Part shown: piece after piece, positions 1 through 7,434 of the stretch
How positions within the stretch are numbered: position 1 is the first letter of the stretch
Layout of the letters: every line of letters begins with the position of its first letter
Origin: an uncultured Alkalilimnicola sp.
GTDB taxonomy: Bacteria; Pseudomonadota; Gammaproteobacteria; Nitrococcales; AK92
Assembly (NCBI GenBank): GCA_937951875.1
Contig: CALGAN010000091.1
Span: forward strand, 1-26,587
Length of the DNA: 26,587 bases
Direction of reading: 5' to 3'
Program-made: the position numbers and the translations under genes
The notes under the pieces: model-generated
What the model was told of the DNA's origin: nothing
Database searches by the model: none
What the model saw: only the letters and a program-made list of their open reading frames with translations

Positions 1-2
1 CC

Positions 3-77
3 GCCGAGCCGCAGCTCCGCGGGCTCGATCCGGCCACGGTCGCCGCCCTTGCCCGCTACCTGGAGGAACTGCGGTGA
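3..77 (+). CDS. C-terminal fragment, probable cytochrome c oxidase subunit II / cytochrome c domain (partial)
   Basis: An open frame enters from the left edge and ends at TGA 75-77. The visible end reads LDPATVAALARYLEELR, an amphipathic helix like the last helix of class I cytochrome c domains. The stop overlaps the GTG start of the fused oxidase subunit I+III gene (GTGA, 74-77), so the two are translationally coupled. In such operons the upstream gene is usually subunit II, often with a C-terminal cytochrome c domain that delivers electrons to CuA. Only 24 residues are visible, with no CXXCH motif, so the identity rests on context. Confidence 0.5.
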   Translation, partial: AEPQLRGLDPATVAALARYLEELR

Positions 78-2545
78 GCGACGGCGGCGAGCGGCTGCGC
101 GCCGAGCTGACGCGGATCTGGGGCAACCCGCCCGGCTGGCGCGCGCTGGCGGCGGTCAATCACTCCGCCGTCGGGCGGCGTTTCGTGGTCACCGGCTTGG
201 CCTTCTTCGCCGTCGGCGGTCTGCTGGCCATGCTGATGCGCGTCCAGCTGGCGGTGCCGGGCAACGACTTCATCGACCAAGACACCTACAACGCCCTGTT
301 CACCCTGCACGGCACCACCATGATGTTCCTGTTCGCGGTGCCGATCCTGGAGGGCTTCGCCGTCTATCTCGTTCCCAAGCTGATCGGCGCGCGCGATCTG
401 CTGTTTCCCCGGCTCGGCGCCTACGGCTACTGGTGCTATCTGTTCGGCGGCCTGCTGCTGTACGCCGGCGTGCTGATCGGCGCCGCGCCCGACGGCGGCT
501 GGTTCATGTATCCGCCGCTCACCGGGCCGCGCTACTCGCCGGGCCCCGGCGCTGATTTCTGGCTGCTGGGCGTGACCCTGGCGGAAGTATCGGCGGTGAC
601 CGCCGCGGTGGAGCTGGCGTCGACCATCCTGACCGCCCGGGCGCCCGGCATGACGCTGGCGCGCATGCCGATCTTCGCCTGGTACATGCTGGTAGTGGCC
701 TTCATGATCCTGATCGGCTTCCCGCCGCTGATCCTCGGCAGCGTGCTGCTGGAGCTGGAGCGGGCCTTCGCCATGCCGTTCTACGATCCGCGCCTGGGCG
801 GCGACCCGCTGCTATGGCAGCACTTGTTCTGGCTGTTCGGCCACCCCGAGGTCTACATCATCTTCCTGCCGGCGGTGGGCATGCTGGCCACCCTCGTGCC
901 GGTGCTGGCGCAGCGGCCACTCGCCAGCTACGCCTGGGTGGTGATCGCGGTGATCGCCACCGGCTTCCTCAGCTTCGGGCTGTGGGTGCACCACATGTAC
1001 GCCACCGGCCTGCCCTACCTGGCGCTGAGCTTCTTCGCCGCGGCCAGCATGGCGGTGGCGGTGCCCACCGGCATTCAGGTCTTCACCTTGATCGCCACGC
1101 TCTGGCCGGCGCGCCCGCGGCTCTCCGTGCCGATGCTCTACGTGTTCGGCTTTCTCTTCGTGTTCGTGCTGGGCGGGCTGACCGGCGTGATGGTGGCGCT
1201 GGTGCCGTTCGACTGGCAGGCGCATGACAGCCACTTCGTGGTCGCGCACCTGCATTACGTGCTGATCGGCGGCATGGTGTTCCCACTGTTCGCCGCGCTC
1301 TATTTCTGGCTGCCGCATTTCAGCGGCCGCCTGCCGTCGCGCCGGCTCGGCTACATCGGCTTCTGGTTGCTGTTCGTCGGCTTCAACCTGACCTTCCTGG
1401 TGATGCACCTCGCCGGCCTGCTGGGGATGCCGCGCCGGGTCTACACCTACAGCGCCAACCTCGGTCTGGACTGGCCCAACCTGCTGTCCACGGTGGGCAG
1501 CTTCGTGATGTCCATCGGCGTGGCCGCCGTGCTGCTGGATCTACTGCTGCACCTGCGGCTGGGACGCCGCAGCCCGCCCAACCCGTGGCGCGCCGACAGC
1601 CTGGACTGGGCCATGCCGCTGCCGCCTCCGCCTTACAACTTCGCCTCCATTCCCGCGGTCGATGACCGCCATCCTCTGTGGCGCTCACCGGCGCTGGCCC
1701 AGGAACTGGCGCGCGGCGACCACTATCTCGCTCGCGCCGAAGCCGACCGGCGCGAACTGCTGGCGACCGATCCGATCACCGCCCGCCCCATCCAGGTCGT
1801 AGTAGTGCCCGGCAACAGTTGGAGCCCGCTCATCATGGCGCTGGCGACCGCCGCCATCGCCGTCGGCGTCCTGCTGGCGCAGTACTGGCTGAGCGCGCTC
1901 GGCTTGCTGGTGGTGATTACCGTCGCCTGCGCCTGGGCCGCGCGGCGGCCTCGGCTGCCGGCGCGCACCGCGGCCGGACACGGTCTGACGCTACCGTTTC
2001 ACACGCACCATCCGCGCCCGCCCGGCTGGTGGGGAACGGCGCTGAGCCTGCTGGCGGACGCCACGATCGGCGCCTCCCTGCTGTTCGCCTACTTCTACTA
2101 CTGGACGGTGAACGCCGACTGGCCGCCGCAGCCACCCCCGGCGACCGACTGGCGCCTGCCGCTGGCGTTGGCGGCGCTGGCCGCCAGCAGCGGGCTGTTG
2201 ATGGCCACCCAACGGCTGCCGGAAGCGCGCCGCTCGGCCGGCGCGACGCTGTCGGGCGCGGCCGCGCTGCAGGCGGTGTTCGTGGGGCTAGGGCTGTGGT
2301 GGCTGACGGCGAGTGTCGCGCCCGACGCCGACGCTTACGGAGCGCTGCTCTGGGCCATCGCTGGCTGGCTCGGGCTGCACGCGCTCGGCTGTGTGAGCAT
2401 GGCGGCAGCGGCAGCAGCGGCGCTGGCGCGGGAGCGCAGCGAACGCCGCTCGGTGCTCGCCACCGTCGGTTTGTTCTGGCACTACAGCACGCTGCAGGGC
2501 CTGGCGCTGGCCGGCACGGCGCTGGCGTTCCCTCGGCTGGCGTGA
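74..2545 (+). CDS. ctaD: Cytochrome c oxidase, fused subunit I+III
   Basis: 823-residue polytopic membrane protein, the catalytic core of an A-type haem-copper oxidase reducing O2 to water at the cytoplasmic membrane. Residues 30-520 are subunit I and about 645-820 are a subunit III-like helical domain. Low-spin haem ligands are H79 (in LHGTTMMF) and H394. The haem a3 ligand is H392 (VAHLHYVL). CuB ligands are H257 (GHPEVY), H306 and H307 (WVHHMY), with the cross-link tyrosine Y261. The D-channel entry aspartate D108 (GARDLLFPRL) and glutamate E259 are kept. The asparagines usual after the aspartate and 11 residues before it are G115 and V97, and the K-channel lysine of TGIK is Q335 (PTGIQVF). 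The GTG start overlaps the upstream stop codon. The small membrane gene at 2552 follows after 6 bp. Oxidase identity is certain; pumping behaviour is open. Confidence 0.95.
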   Translation: MSDGGERLRAELTRIWGNPPGWRALAAVNHSAVGRRFVVTGLAFFAVGGLLAMLMRVQLAVPGNDFIDQDTYNALFTLHGTTMMFLFAVPILEGFAVYLVPKLIGARDLLFPRLGAYGYWCYLFGGLLLYAGVLIGAAPDGGWFMYPPLTGPRYSPGPGADFWLLGVTLAEVSAVTAAVELASTILTARAPGMTLARMPIFAWYMLVVAFMILIGFPPLILGSVLLELERAFAMPFYDPRLGGDPLLWQHLFWLFGHPEVYIIFLPAVGMLATLVPVLAQRPLASYAWVVIAVIATGFLSFGLWVHHMYATGLPYLALSFFAAASMAVAVPTGIQVFTLIATLWPARPRLSVPMLYVFGFLFVFVLGGLTGVMVALVPFDWQAHDSHFVVAHLHYVLIGGMVFPLFAALYFWLPHFSGRLPSRRLGYIGFWLLFVGFNLTFLVMHLAGLLGMPRRVYTYSANLGLDWPNLLSTVGSFVMSIGVAAVLLDLLLHLRLGRRSPPNPWRADSLDWAMPLPPPPYNFASIPAVDDRHPLWRSPALAQELARGDHYLARAEADRRELLATDPITARPIQVVVVPGNSWSPLIMALATAAIAVGVLLAQYWLSALGLLVVITVACAWAARRPRLPARTAAGHGLTLPFHTHHPRPPGWWGTALSLLADATIGASLLFAYFYYWTVNADWPPQPPPATDWRLPLALAALAASSGLLMATQRLPEARRSAGATLSGAAALQAVFVGLGLWWLTASVAPDADAYGALLWAIAGWLGLHALGCVSMAAAAAAALARERSERRSVLATVGLFWHYSTLQGLALAGTALAFPRLA

Positions 2546-2551
2546 TCGCTC

Positions 2552-2848
2552 ATGAAACCGCCGCTGAACATGCTGATCGGCCCCGCCATCTGGGGCGCGC
2601 ATTTCCTGCTCTGCTACGCGCTGCTGTCGGTTGGCTGCGCGCTGGGCTGGCCGTCGAACGCGCTGCGCTGGTCCCTGGGCGCGCTGACGGCGCTGGCGCT
2701 GACCTGGCTGGGCTGCCGGCTCGCGGTCGCCGGGCGGAGCGCCAACGATTTTCATGCCCGCGTCGGCCGTGGGCTGGATTTGCTGGCGCTGATCGCGGTG
2801 TTGTGGCTAGGCGCGGCGCTGCCGCTGGTGCCGGCCGCCTGTCGCTGA
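2552..2848 (+). CDS. Small three-helix membrane protein of the oxidase operon
   Basis: 98 residues, almost wholly hydrophobic, with about three predicted transmembrane helices (near residues 6-32, 38-60 and 74-96) joined by short arginine-containing turns. It starts 6 bp after the oxidase I+III gene and is clearly in its operon. Small membrane proteins in this place often act as oxidase accessory or assembly factors, but I see no metal-binding motif or family signature here. Function is unknown and an oxidase-related role is inferred from position only. It ends 9 bp from the convergent nitroreductase gene. Confidence 0.75.
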   Translation: MKPPLNMLIGPAIWGAHFLLCYALLSVGCALGWPSNALRWSLGALTALALTWLGCRLAVAGRSANDFHARVGRGLDLLALIAVLWLGAALPLVPAACR

Positions 2849-2857
2849 CCGAAACGC

Positions 2858-3880
2858 TCAGCCGGCGGTCAGCACCGCTTCGACCGGCCGCCGCGGCGTA
2901 GCCGGTGGTTCCGCGCCGTAGCCCATGCGCAGCAGCAGCTGCGGATGCCCCACCGCCAGCGCCTCGCCCACTTGCCGGCGCAGGTCCGGCAGCTGCAGCG
3001 GCTGGTTGAGGAAACTGGCATAGACCCCGTCGGCGCAGGCCAGAAGCGTCACCCGCGCCAGGGCGGCACCAGTGCTCAGCCAATCCAGCGGTTCGTCGTG
3101 GGTGGTGGCCAGCACACCCACCATCGGCGCGTCGAACAAGGCGCGTGCATCGCGCTTGGCTTGCCTGCCGCCCCAGTTGACCCGACCGAGCAGCAGCGGC
3201 CCCAGATAGCCCAACAGGCCATCGAAACCGAGGGCTTCGAGCGGAATGCCGTCGCGGCGCTCGCTGCCTTCGGGGTGAATCCAGGCGCTGAGCTCCTGAC
3301 GATAGCGCCGGTCCGCCCCCAAGCGCCGGTCGGCTTCGATCAGCAGACCGGCCAGCGCCTGGCGCTCGTCCTGCTCCAGCACGTACAGCGGCGCGCCCTC
3401 TTCGGCGGCCGCGATCTGCCAGCGGCTAAGCAGGGTCTGGTCCAGCGGCCGCGGCTCGAACGGCGCGCGCCGGGTACGGCGGCGGGTGAGCTGATGGAAC
3501 AGTCGCTGGTCCTCCTCGCTCACGGGGCGCGGCACGCCGAGCCGCAAGCGGGCGAGCAGGTCGGGCTGGTCCGGGTCGGGCAGCAGCTCCGCCTCGCCAG
3601 TATAGCCGTAATAGCGAGCCGCGACCTGCAGATAATAGAGCGCGGCGCCGCAGCTGATGGTCAGCTCGCGGCCGTCGGGATCGACCACCGGCAGCTGTCG
3701 ACTGCGGTCAGCCCACAGTTCGATCTCCTGCCCGCGCAAAAGGAACCGCCACGGCTGGGAATTGTGGCTGGAGGGCGCCAACAGGGCATAGCGCACCAGA
3801 TACGCAAGGATTTCCGCATCGTCGCCACCGTCCGGAAATTCCGTGGGCACATTCAGCCGCGCCGGCTCGTGCTCGCTCAC
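2858..3880 (-). CDS. Acg-type nitroreductase family FMN protein
   Basis: About 340 residues. The motif APSSHNSQPWRF near residues 35-46 is the flavin-binding signature of the nitroreductase superfamily in its large Acg form (mycobacterial Rv2032 type). The C-terminal LLLRMGYG, followed by a proline-rich PPATPRRPVEAVL tail, is also typical of that group. Large Acg-type proteins resemble a fused nitroreductase dimer; the known members bind FMN and have been linked to flavin sequestration or stress rather than a proven substrate. The frame opens at GTG 3892, but GGAGG sits 5 bases before the GTG at 3880, so I prefer 3880. The SnoaL-like gene lies upstream on the same strand, 133 bp away. Substrate unknown. 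Confidence 0.85.
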   Translation of the reverse strand: MSEHEPARLNVPTEFPDGGDDAEILAYLVRYALLAPSSHNSQPWRFLLRGQEIELWADRSRQLPVVDPDGRELTISCGAALYYLQVAARYYGYTGEAELLPDPDQPDLLARLRLGVPRPVSEEDQRLFHQLTRRRTRRAPFEPRPLDQTLLSRWQIAAAEEGAPLYVLEQDERQALAGLLIEADRRLGADRRYRQELSAWIHPEGSERRDGIPLEALGFDGLLGYLGPLLLGRVNWGGRQAKRDARALFDAPMVGVLATTHDEPLDWLSTGAALARVTLLACADGVYASFLNQPLQLPDLRRQVGEALAVGHPQLLLRMGYGAEPPATPRRPVEAVLTAG

Positions 3881-3904
3881 CACAACCTCCACAACCGAAA
3901 CACC

Positions 3905-3920
3905 GTCGCCTTCCGGCGAC
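3905..3920 (-). terminator. Possible terminator or mRNA hairpin after the SnoaL-like gene
   Basis: On the minus strand GTCGCC-GGAA-GGCGAC forms a perfect 6-bp stem closed by a GNRA-type tetraloop, followed by GGTGTTTC. The run of T is short, so termination would be weak. It lies between the SnoaL-like stop (4014) and the nitroreductase start (3880). A second palindromic pair, GCCGGC at 3974-3979 and 3985-3990, lies between it and the SnoaL-like gene. Confidence 0.35.
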
Positions 3921-4013
3921 AGCGCGCCGGCGGCCCGCTAGCATCTATCAGATTGCTCGCTGACGCCAGTCACGCCGGCGCAGTGCCGGCAAGAGTCGGT
4001 GGCTCGGGTGGCT

Positions 4014-4361
4014 TCATTCGTCTTCGTCGGCGCCGAAGCTGGTGGTCATTACCCGGATGACGCCGTCGCGGATCAGAAAGGTATCGAGTCCTTCGGTCAA
4101 CAGTATCCCGTCGCGCTCGGCCATCCACTCCAGCAACGCGAGTTCGCCGCGATAGTGCTTGGCGAGCACGGTGTAGCGGGCGCCCGGCAGCCGTCGGTGG
4201 AACAACTCCTCGGCTTCGCGGGCGCCCGCGCGGCCGAGGAACACGCCCTCGCTCGTGACCACGATGCAGTCTTCGGCGTAATTCGCGGCGACGTCGCCGT
4301 CCAGGTCGTACGCCAGCTGCCGGCGCAGGTGATCCTCCAGAACCTCTTCAACGGATCGCAT
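4014..4361 (-). CDS. SnoaL-like / NTF2-fold protein
   Basis: 115 residues from the ATG at 4361, which has GAGGAAAG about 7 bases upstream; the frame could run on to a GTG at 4421 but without a comparable ribosome site. The pattern is that of the SnoaL-like NTF2 fold: an N-terminal amphipathic helix (MRSVEEVLEDHLRRQL), a short NYAEDCIVVTSEGVF strand pair with the usual acidic residues, then alternating strands rich in hydrophobics (YTVLAKHYRGELALLEW) and a final strand before an acidic tail. Such proteins are small-ligand binders, isomerases, or polyketide-type enzymes; no catalytic set can be assigned here. Function unknown. Confidence 0.7.
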   Translation of the reverse strand: MRSVEEVLEDHLRRQLAYDLDGDVAANYAEDCIVVTSEGVFLGRAGAREAEELFHRRLPGARYTVLAKHYRGELALLEWMAERDGILLTEGLDTFLIRDGVIRVMTTSFGADEDE

Positions 4362-4514
4362 GGCTGCGCTTTCCTCGCTAGATGCGGCGGTATCCCCGTG
4401 ACCACCGCGTTGAACGCTCACTGCGGTGCCGATCGGAGCGTAAAGAGCGACCGCTTGAGTTAGCTTGTGGTCACATTAGAACTTTCCAAGATTCTCTCAC
4501 GAATAGGGACGACC

Positions 4515-4546
4515 GCGCGCGCCGGCCGCCCCACCATGGCGCGCGC
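4515..4546. repeat. 9-bp inverted repeat in the 4.4-5.0 kb gap
   Basis: GCGCGCGCC (4515-4523) and GGCGCGCGC (4538-4546) are exact inverse complements separated by 14 bases. This is the first of several palindromes in the 610-bp gene-free stretch 4362-4971. No T run follows on either strand, so a simple terminator is not supported. Confidence 0.5.
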
Positions 4547-4563
4547 CGCCCCCGAACACGCTC

Positions 4564-4600
4564 TTGACAAACGCCCTCCTAGCACAGATATGCACATATC
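4564..4600 (+). promoter_or_regulatory. Possible promoter/operator: TTGACA followed by a palindrome
   Basis: A perfect -35-like TTGACA (4564-4569) is followed 17 bases later by GATATG, which is the left half of the palindrome GATATG-CA-CATATC (4587-4600). The -10 match is only moderate. A palindrome over the -10 position is the usual layout of a repressed promoter. No gene starts directly downstream; the next is the SDR gene at 4972, so a long leader or a small RNA would be implied. This is inference. Confidence 0.3.
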
Positions 4601-4689
4601 GCGGCGCACAACGCCAGCAGCCCCACACCCGCTGCGCCGCAGCATCCGCAGCCCCGTCGCCGCCAACAATTACCTAGCACTATCAACAG

Positions 4690-4715
4690 CTTAGAAAATT
4701 TGTCGATTTTCTAAG
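4690..4715. repeat. AT-rich perfect 10-bp inverted repeat
   Basis: CTTAGAAAAT (4690-4699) and ATTTTCTAAG (4706-4715) are exact inverse complements around a 6-base loop. The base composition is very unlike the GC-rich surroundings. It could be a protein-binding palindrome or an RNA hairpin. It is not a typical intrinsic terminator because the stem is AT-rich and no T run follows. Confidence 0.6.
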
Positions 4716-4767
4716 CAAGGTAAGCGAAGCATTGTCGAGATGCGGTTTCCGCCCTGGTATCCAAGGC

Positions 4768-4788
4768 CTATCCACAAAGTTATCCACA
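4768..4788 (+). promoter_or_regulatory. Two tandem DnaA-box-like sites
   Basis: TTATCCACA (4780-4788) is a perfect match to the DnaA box consensus, and CTATCCACA (4768-4776) differs at one position. They lie in the same orientation, 3 bases apart. An AT-rich tract (about 4800-4880) follows directly. Two adjacent boxes suffice to suggest DnaA control of a nearby promoter or an unwinding region, but none of the genes usual beside a bacterial oriC (dnaA, dnaN, mnmG, rpmH) is present. Confidence 0.5.
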
Positions 4789-4799
4789 GGTTCTGTGAG

Positions 4800-4882
4800 T
4801 AAGGAAAAATCCTAGACGACCATCAAATACTTAGTTACAGATTCGTGACTTTTTTATAAAGAATATCAGATAAGAAACATCG
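4800..4882. other. AT-rich tract upstream of the SDR gene
   Basis: This stretch is conspicuously AT-rich within a GC-rich chromosome and includes TTTTTTATAAAG at 4850-4861. TATAAA (4855-4860) could serve as a -10 element for the SDR gene at 4972, but no good -35 lies at the right distance. Together with the DnaA-like boxes it could also be a duplex-unwinding segment. The rest of the gene-free span 4362-4971 shows no convincing coding sequence. Confidence 0.4.
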
Positions 4883-4971
4883 CCTTGCCCGACGTGGCAC
4901 CCCGTTGCGCCCCGTAACGACTCGCCCCATAGTGGTGCGACACAATTACTTCCGGGGGAGAGCGACACGCT

Positions 4972-5730
4972 ATGCAGCTCGGCTTGAACGGCAAGAACGT
5001 CATCGTCACCGGCGGCAGCAAAGGCATCGGCAAAGCGATCGCCCTGGCCTTCGCGACCGAGGGCGCCAACGTGGCCATCTGCGCCCGCAGCGAAGGCCCC
5101 TTGCGCGAAACGGAGCGAGAACTGAAGGCTCACGGTGTCAACGTCTACGCGGCCGCCTGCGACGTCGGCGACGCCGGCGCGCTCGACGGCTTCCTCGACC
5201 AGGCACGGCAGCGGCTGGGCGGCGTCGACGTGCTGGTCAACAACGTTTCCGCGCTGGCGCCCAGCGACGACCTGGCCGCCTGGGAAGCCAACATCAACCT
5301 GGACCTGCTGGCGTCGGTGCGCGCCACTCGGCGAGTGGTACCGTGGATGAGCGAGGCCGGCGGCGGCAATATTCTGTTCATCTCGTCGATCGCCGGCATC
5401 GAGGCCGGCGGCTCGCAACCGCCCTACTCGGCCATCAAGGCCGCCTTGATCAGCTATTCGAAGTCGCTGGCGCTATCGCTGGCTTCACAGCGGATTCGGG
5501 TCAACACGATCGCTCCGGGATCAATCGAATTTCCCGGCGGCGTCTGGGACCGCGCGAAAACGCACAACCCGCAGCGCTATCAGGCGACGCTGGCGCGCAT
5601 TCCCTGGGGCCGCATGGGTCGCCCCGAGGAAGTGGCCAACGCCGCGGTGTTCCTGGCCTCCGAGGCGGCTAGCTGGATCACCGGCGTTTGCCTGTCGGTG
5701 GATGGCGGTCAACACAAGGGGAATCTCTAA
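4972..5730 (+). CDS. Short-chain dehydrogenase/reductase (SDR)
   Basis: 252 residues, a classical SDR oxidoreductase. The Rossmann motif TGGSKGIG is at residues 13-20, D63 follows the adenine-pocket strand, and NNVSA (90-94) replaces the usual NNAG. The catalytic serine is S138 or S139, with Y152 and K156 (YSAIK). The C-terminal ITGVCLSVDGG motif is typical of the FabG-like and glucose-dehydrogenase-like groups. R39 after the second strand suggests a preference for NADPH, which is inference. The ATG at 4972 has a strong GGGGGAG ribosome site. It is a single gene behind the structured 610-bp region, so its regulation may be unusual. Substrate cannot be told. Confidence 0.9.
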   Translation: MQLGLNGKNVIVTGGSKGIGKAIALAFATEGANVAICARSEGPLRETERELKAHGVNVYAAACDVGDAGALDGFLDQARQRLGGVDVLVNNVSALAPSDDLAAWEANINLDLLASVRATRRVVPWMSEAGGGNILFISSIAGIEAGGSQPPYSAIKAALISYSKSLALSLASQRIRVNTIAPGSIEFPGGVWDRAKTHNPQRYQATLARIPWGRMGRPEEVANAAVFLASEAASWITGVCLSVDGGQHKGNL

Positions 5731-5776
5731 GATCGCGGCTAGATAAAAACGTGGAATAACCGCGCGCAACCAAGGT

Positions 5777-5782
5777 TATAAT
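5777..5782 (+). promoter_or_regulatory. Probable -10 box (TATAAT) before the small lipoprotein gene
   Basis: A perfect TATAAT lies 90 bp before the ATG at 5872, in a short AT-richer interval. The base run 17 bp upstream (GAATAA) is a poor -35, so this may need an activator or rely on the -10. A leader of about 80 bases would result. Confidence 0.45.
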
Positions 5783-5871
5783 CGGCCGCGTTGCGCTGCC
5801 GCCAACAAGAAAATGGCGAGCCGCATCAGTCCGTAAATATTCACGATTTCACAATAACGAGGCTCAGCTTC

Positions 5872-6264
5872 ATGCGTAAGCTCCTGTTGTCGACTCTTGT
5901 CCTGGTTTCCGCCATCGGCGTCGTCGGCTGCCGGTCCACGGTGCCGGTCCGCAACGTGGAAGCCGCTCCGATCTACACCAACACCGCCAATCCCAAGCTT
6001 GACGACATCAGCAAGGCGATCATTCGCGCCGGCACGCAACTGGGCTGGCAGATGCGCCAGAAGGGTCCCGGCTTCATCGAAGGCGAGCTGCATCTGCGCA
6101 AGCACATGGCTCGGGTGCACATCAAGTACGACACCAAAACCTACAACATCACCTACGCCGACAGCTATGAGCTGAAGTACGACGGTCAGAATATTCACCC
6201 GAACTACAACGGCTGGATCCAGAACCTCGACAACGCCATCCGTTCGCAGCTGAGCGCGCTCTAA
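5872..6264 (+). CDS. Small putative lipoprotein of unknown function
   Basis: 130 residues from ATG 5872, with GAGG nine bases upstream. The start MRKLLLSTLVLVSAIGVVGC is a lipoprotein signal peptide with its lipobox ending at C20; residue 21 is R and 22 is S, so there is no inner-membrane aspartate signal at +2 and outer-membrane sorting is likely. The mature part of about 110 residues is a small mixed fold with repeated tyrosines (KYDTKTYNITYADSYELKY), which suggests antiparallel strands. The body contains no cysteine pair or known catalytic motif. Lipoproteins of this size and pattern occur in Gammaproteobacteria as uncharacterised proteins. It stands alone, with its own -10 box and a likely terminator. 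Confidence 0.85.
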   Translation: MRKLLLSTLVLVSAIGVVGCRSTVPVRNVEAAPIYTNTANPKLDDISKAIIRAGTQLGWQMRQKGPGFIEGELHLRKHMARVHIKYDTKTYNITYADSYELKYDGQNIHPNYNGWIQNLDNAIRSQLSAL

Positions 6265-6314
6265 GCCGCCACCGCTCTCTCCCCGACCTCGGCGCGAGAG
6301 AGCGCCAGCGCATC

Positions 6315-6345
6315 GCGAGCGGCCGTCCGGCCGCTCGCTCGTTTC
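6315..6345 (+). terminator. Probable intrinsic terminator after the small lipoprotein gene
   Basis: GCGAGCGGCC (6315-6324) pairs exactly with GGCCGCTCGC (6329-6338) around a 4-base loop, followed by TCGTTTCC. The stem is strong and the T run short. It lies 50 bp after the lipoprotein stop codon. Confidence 0.6.
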
Positions 6346-6488
6346 CGCCTCGCCGCTCCCGGCTATCGCCGGCTGAACCGAACCCCGGCGATGCGGTATC
6401 GTTCCAAGCCTTGCGACCCGTTCCCCGCGACGCGACGGTGGCGGGCGATGATCGGTACTCCTACGGTTTCAGCGGCGAGCACTGCGAC

Positions 6489-7340
6489 ATGAACTATCGG
6501 CACATCTATCACGCCGGCAATTTCGCCGACGTGGTCAAGCACATCACGCTGATCGAACTGCTGCGGCATCTCGCCAAGAAACCCGAGCCGTTCTGCTATC
6601 TGGACACCCACGCCGGCATTGGCCGCTACCCGCTAACCGCCATTCAAGCCCAGAAAACGCTCGAATACCGCGGCGGCGTCGGCCGCCTGATCGACGCCGC
6701 CGCGCTGCCGGCGCCACTGGCCGACTACGTCGCGCTGGTGCGCAGTTTCGACCCGACGGCGCAGTCGTCGGAGCAATTGCAGGTCTACCCCGGTTCGCCC
6801 GCGCTGGCGCGGGCGCTGCTGCGCCCGCAAGACCGTGCCGTGCTCGCCGAACTGCACAGCGAGGACGGGCCGGCGCTGAAGCGTCTGTTCGCCGGCGATC
6901 CGCAGGTGGCCGTGCACCTGATGGACGGCTACCACGCGCTCAAGGCCTTCCTGCCGCCGAAGGAACGGCGCGGCCTGGTGCTGGTCGATCCGCCGTTCGA
7001 GGTCGAGGATGAGTTCGAGCGCCTGGTGGAAGGACTCAAGCAAGCACACCGACGCTGGGCTACCGGCATCTATGCGCTGTGGTATCCGGTGAAGGACCGC
7101 CGCGAGGTGCACCGCTTCCAGCAGGCGCTGAAGAAAACCGGCATCCGCAAGCAACTGTTGATCGAGCTCTGCCTGTACCCGGACGACGACCCGCGCCGGC
7201 TCAACGGTTGCGGCCTGGTGGTGGTCAATCCGCCCTGGCAGTTCGACGAGAAGATGCGGGAAGCGCTGACCGCCCTGGCCCCACTGCTGACCGACCCGGC
7301 CCAAACCCGCATCGTGGTCGACTGGCTGGTGCCGGAATGA
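6489..7340 (+). CDS. rlmJ: 23S rRNA (adenine(2030)-N6)-methyltransferase RlmJ
   Basis: 283 residues, close to the E. coli enzyme length of 280. The start MNYRHIYHAGNFADVVKH matches the conserved N-terminus of RlmJ, which fixes the ATG at 6489 in spite of a weak ribosome site. The AdoMet-binding motif YLDTHAGIGRY is at 38-47, a family YPGSP motif at 100-104, the catalytic DPPF at 167-170, and NGCGLVVVNPPW near 239-250. The enzyme methylates N6 of A2030 in 23S rRNA during ribosome assembly, in the cytoplasm. It forms a single-gene unit ended by a palindrome. Confidence 0.95.
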   Translation: MNYRHIYHAGNFADVVKHITLIELLRHLAKKPEPFCYLDTHAGIGRYPLTAIQAQKTLEYRGGVGRLIDAAALPAPLADYVALVRSFDPTAQSSEQLQVYPGSPALARALLRPQDRAVLAELHSEDGPALKRLFAGDPQVAVHLMDGYHALKAFLPPKERRGLVLVDPPFEVEDEFERLVEGLKQAHRRWATGIYALWYPVKDRREVHRFQQALKKTGIRKQLLIELCLYPDDDPRRLNGCGLVVVNPPWQFDEKMREALTALAPLLTDPAQTRIVVDWLVPE

Positions 7341-7349
7341 CGCCCCTTC

Positions 7350-7382
7350 GATGGCGCGGCTAGCCGCCGCGCCATCGGCTTA
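7350..7382 (+). terminator. Probable terminator after rlmJ
   Basis: GATGGCGCGG (7350-7359) pairs exactly with CCGCGCCATC (7367-7376) around a 7-base loop, beginning ten bases after the rlmJ stop. Only GGCTTATCC follows, so the T run is poor, but position and stem length fit a terminator. Confidence 0.5.
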
Positions 7383-7434
7383 TCCATCCTCCCGCGTCCG
7401 CCAAGCCCGCTGGGGTGTTCACCAGGGCCAAATT

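Noticed and set aside
2945..4060. 371-codon plus-strand frame opposite the nitroreductase gene
   Set aside because: Its translation is antisense to a gene with clear family motifs and shows no domain of its own.
4467..4694. 75-codon frame in the gene-free region
   Set aside because: It has no ribosome site and a proline-, threonine- and arginine-rich translation, and it crosses the palindromes. Not supported as a gene.
4690..4715. Inverted repeat as an intrinsic terminator
   Set aside because: The stem is AT-rich and is followed by GCAAGG rather than a T run.
4768..4882. Definite chromosomal oriC
   Set aside because: Only two DnaA-like boxes are visible and dnaA, dnaN, mnmG and rpmH are absent, so it is kept only as a candidate.
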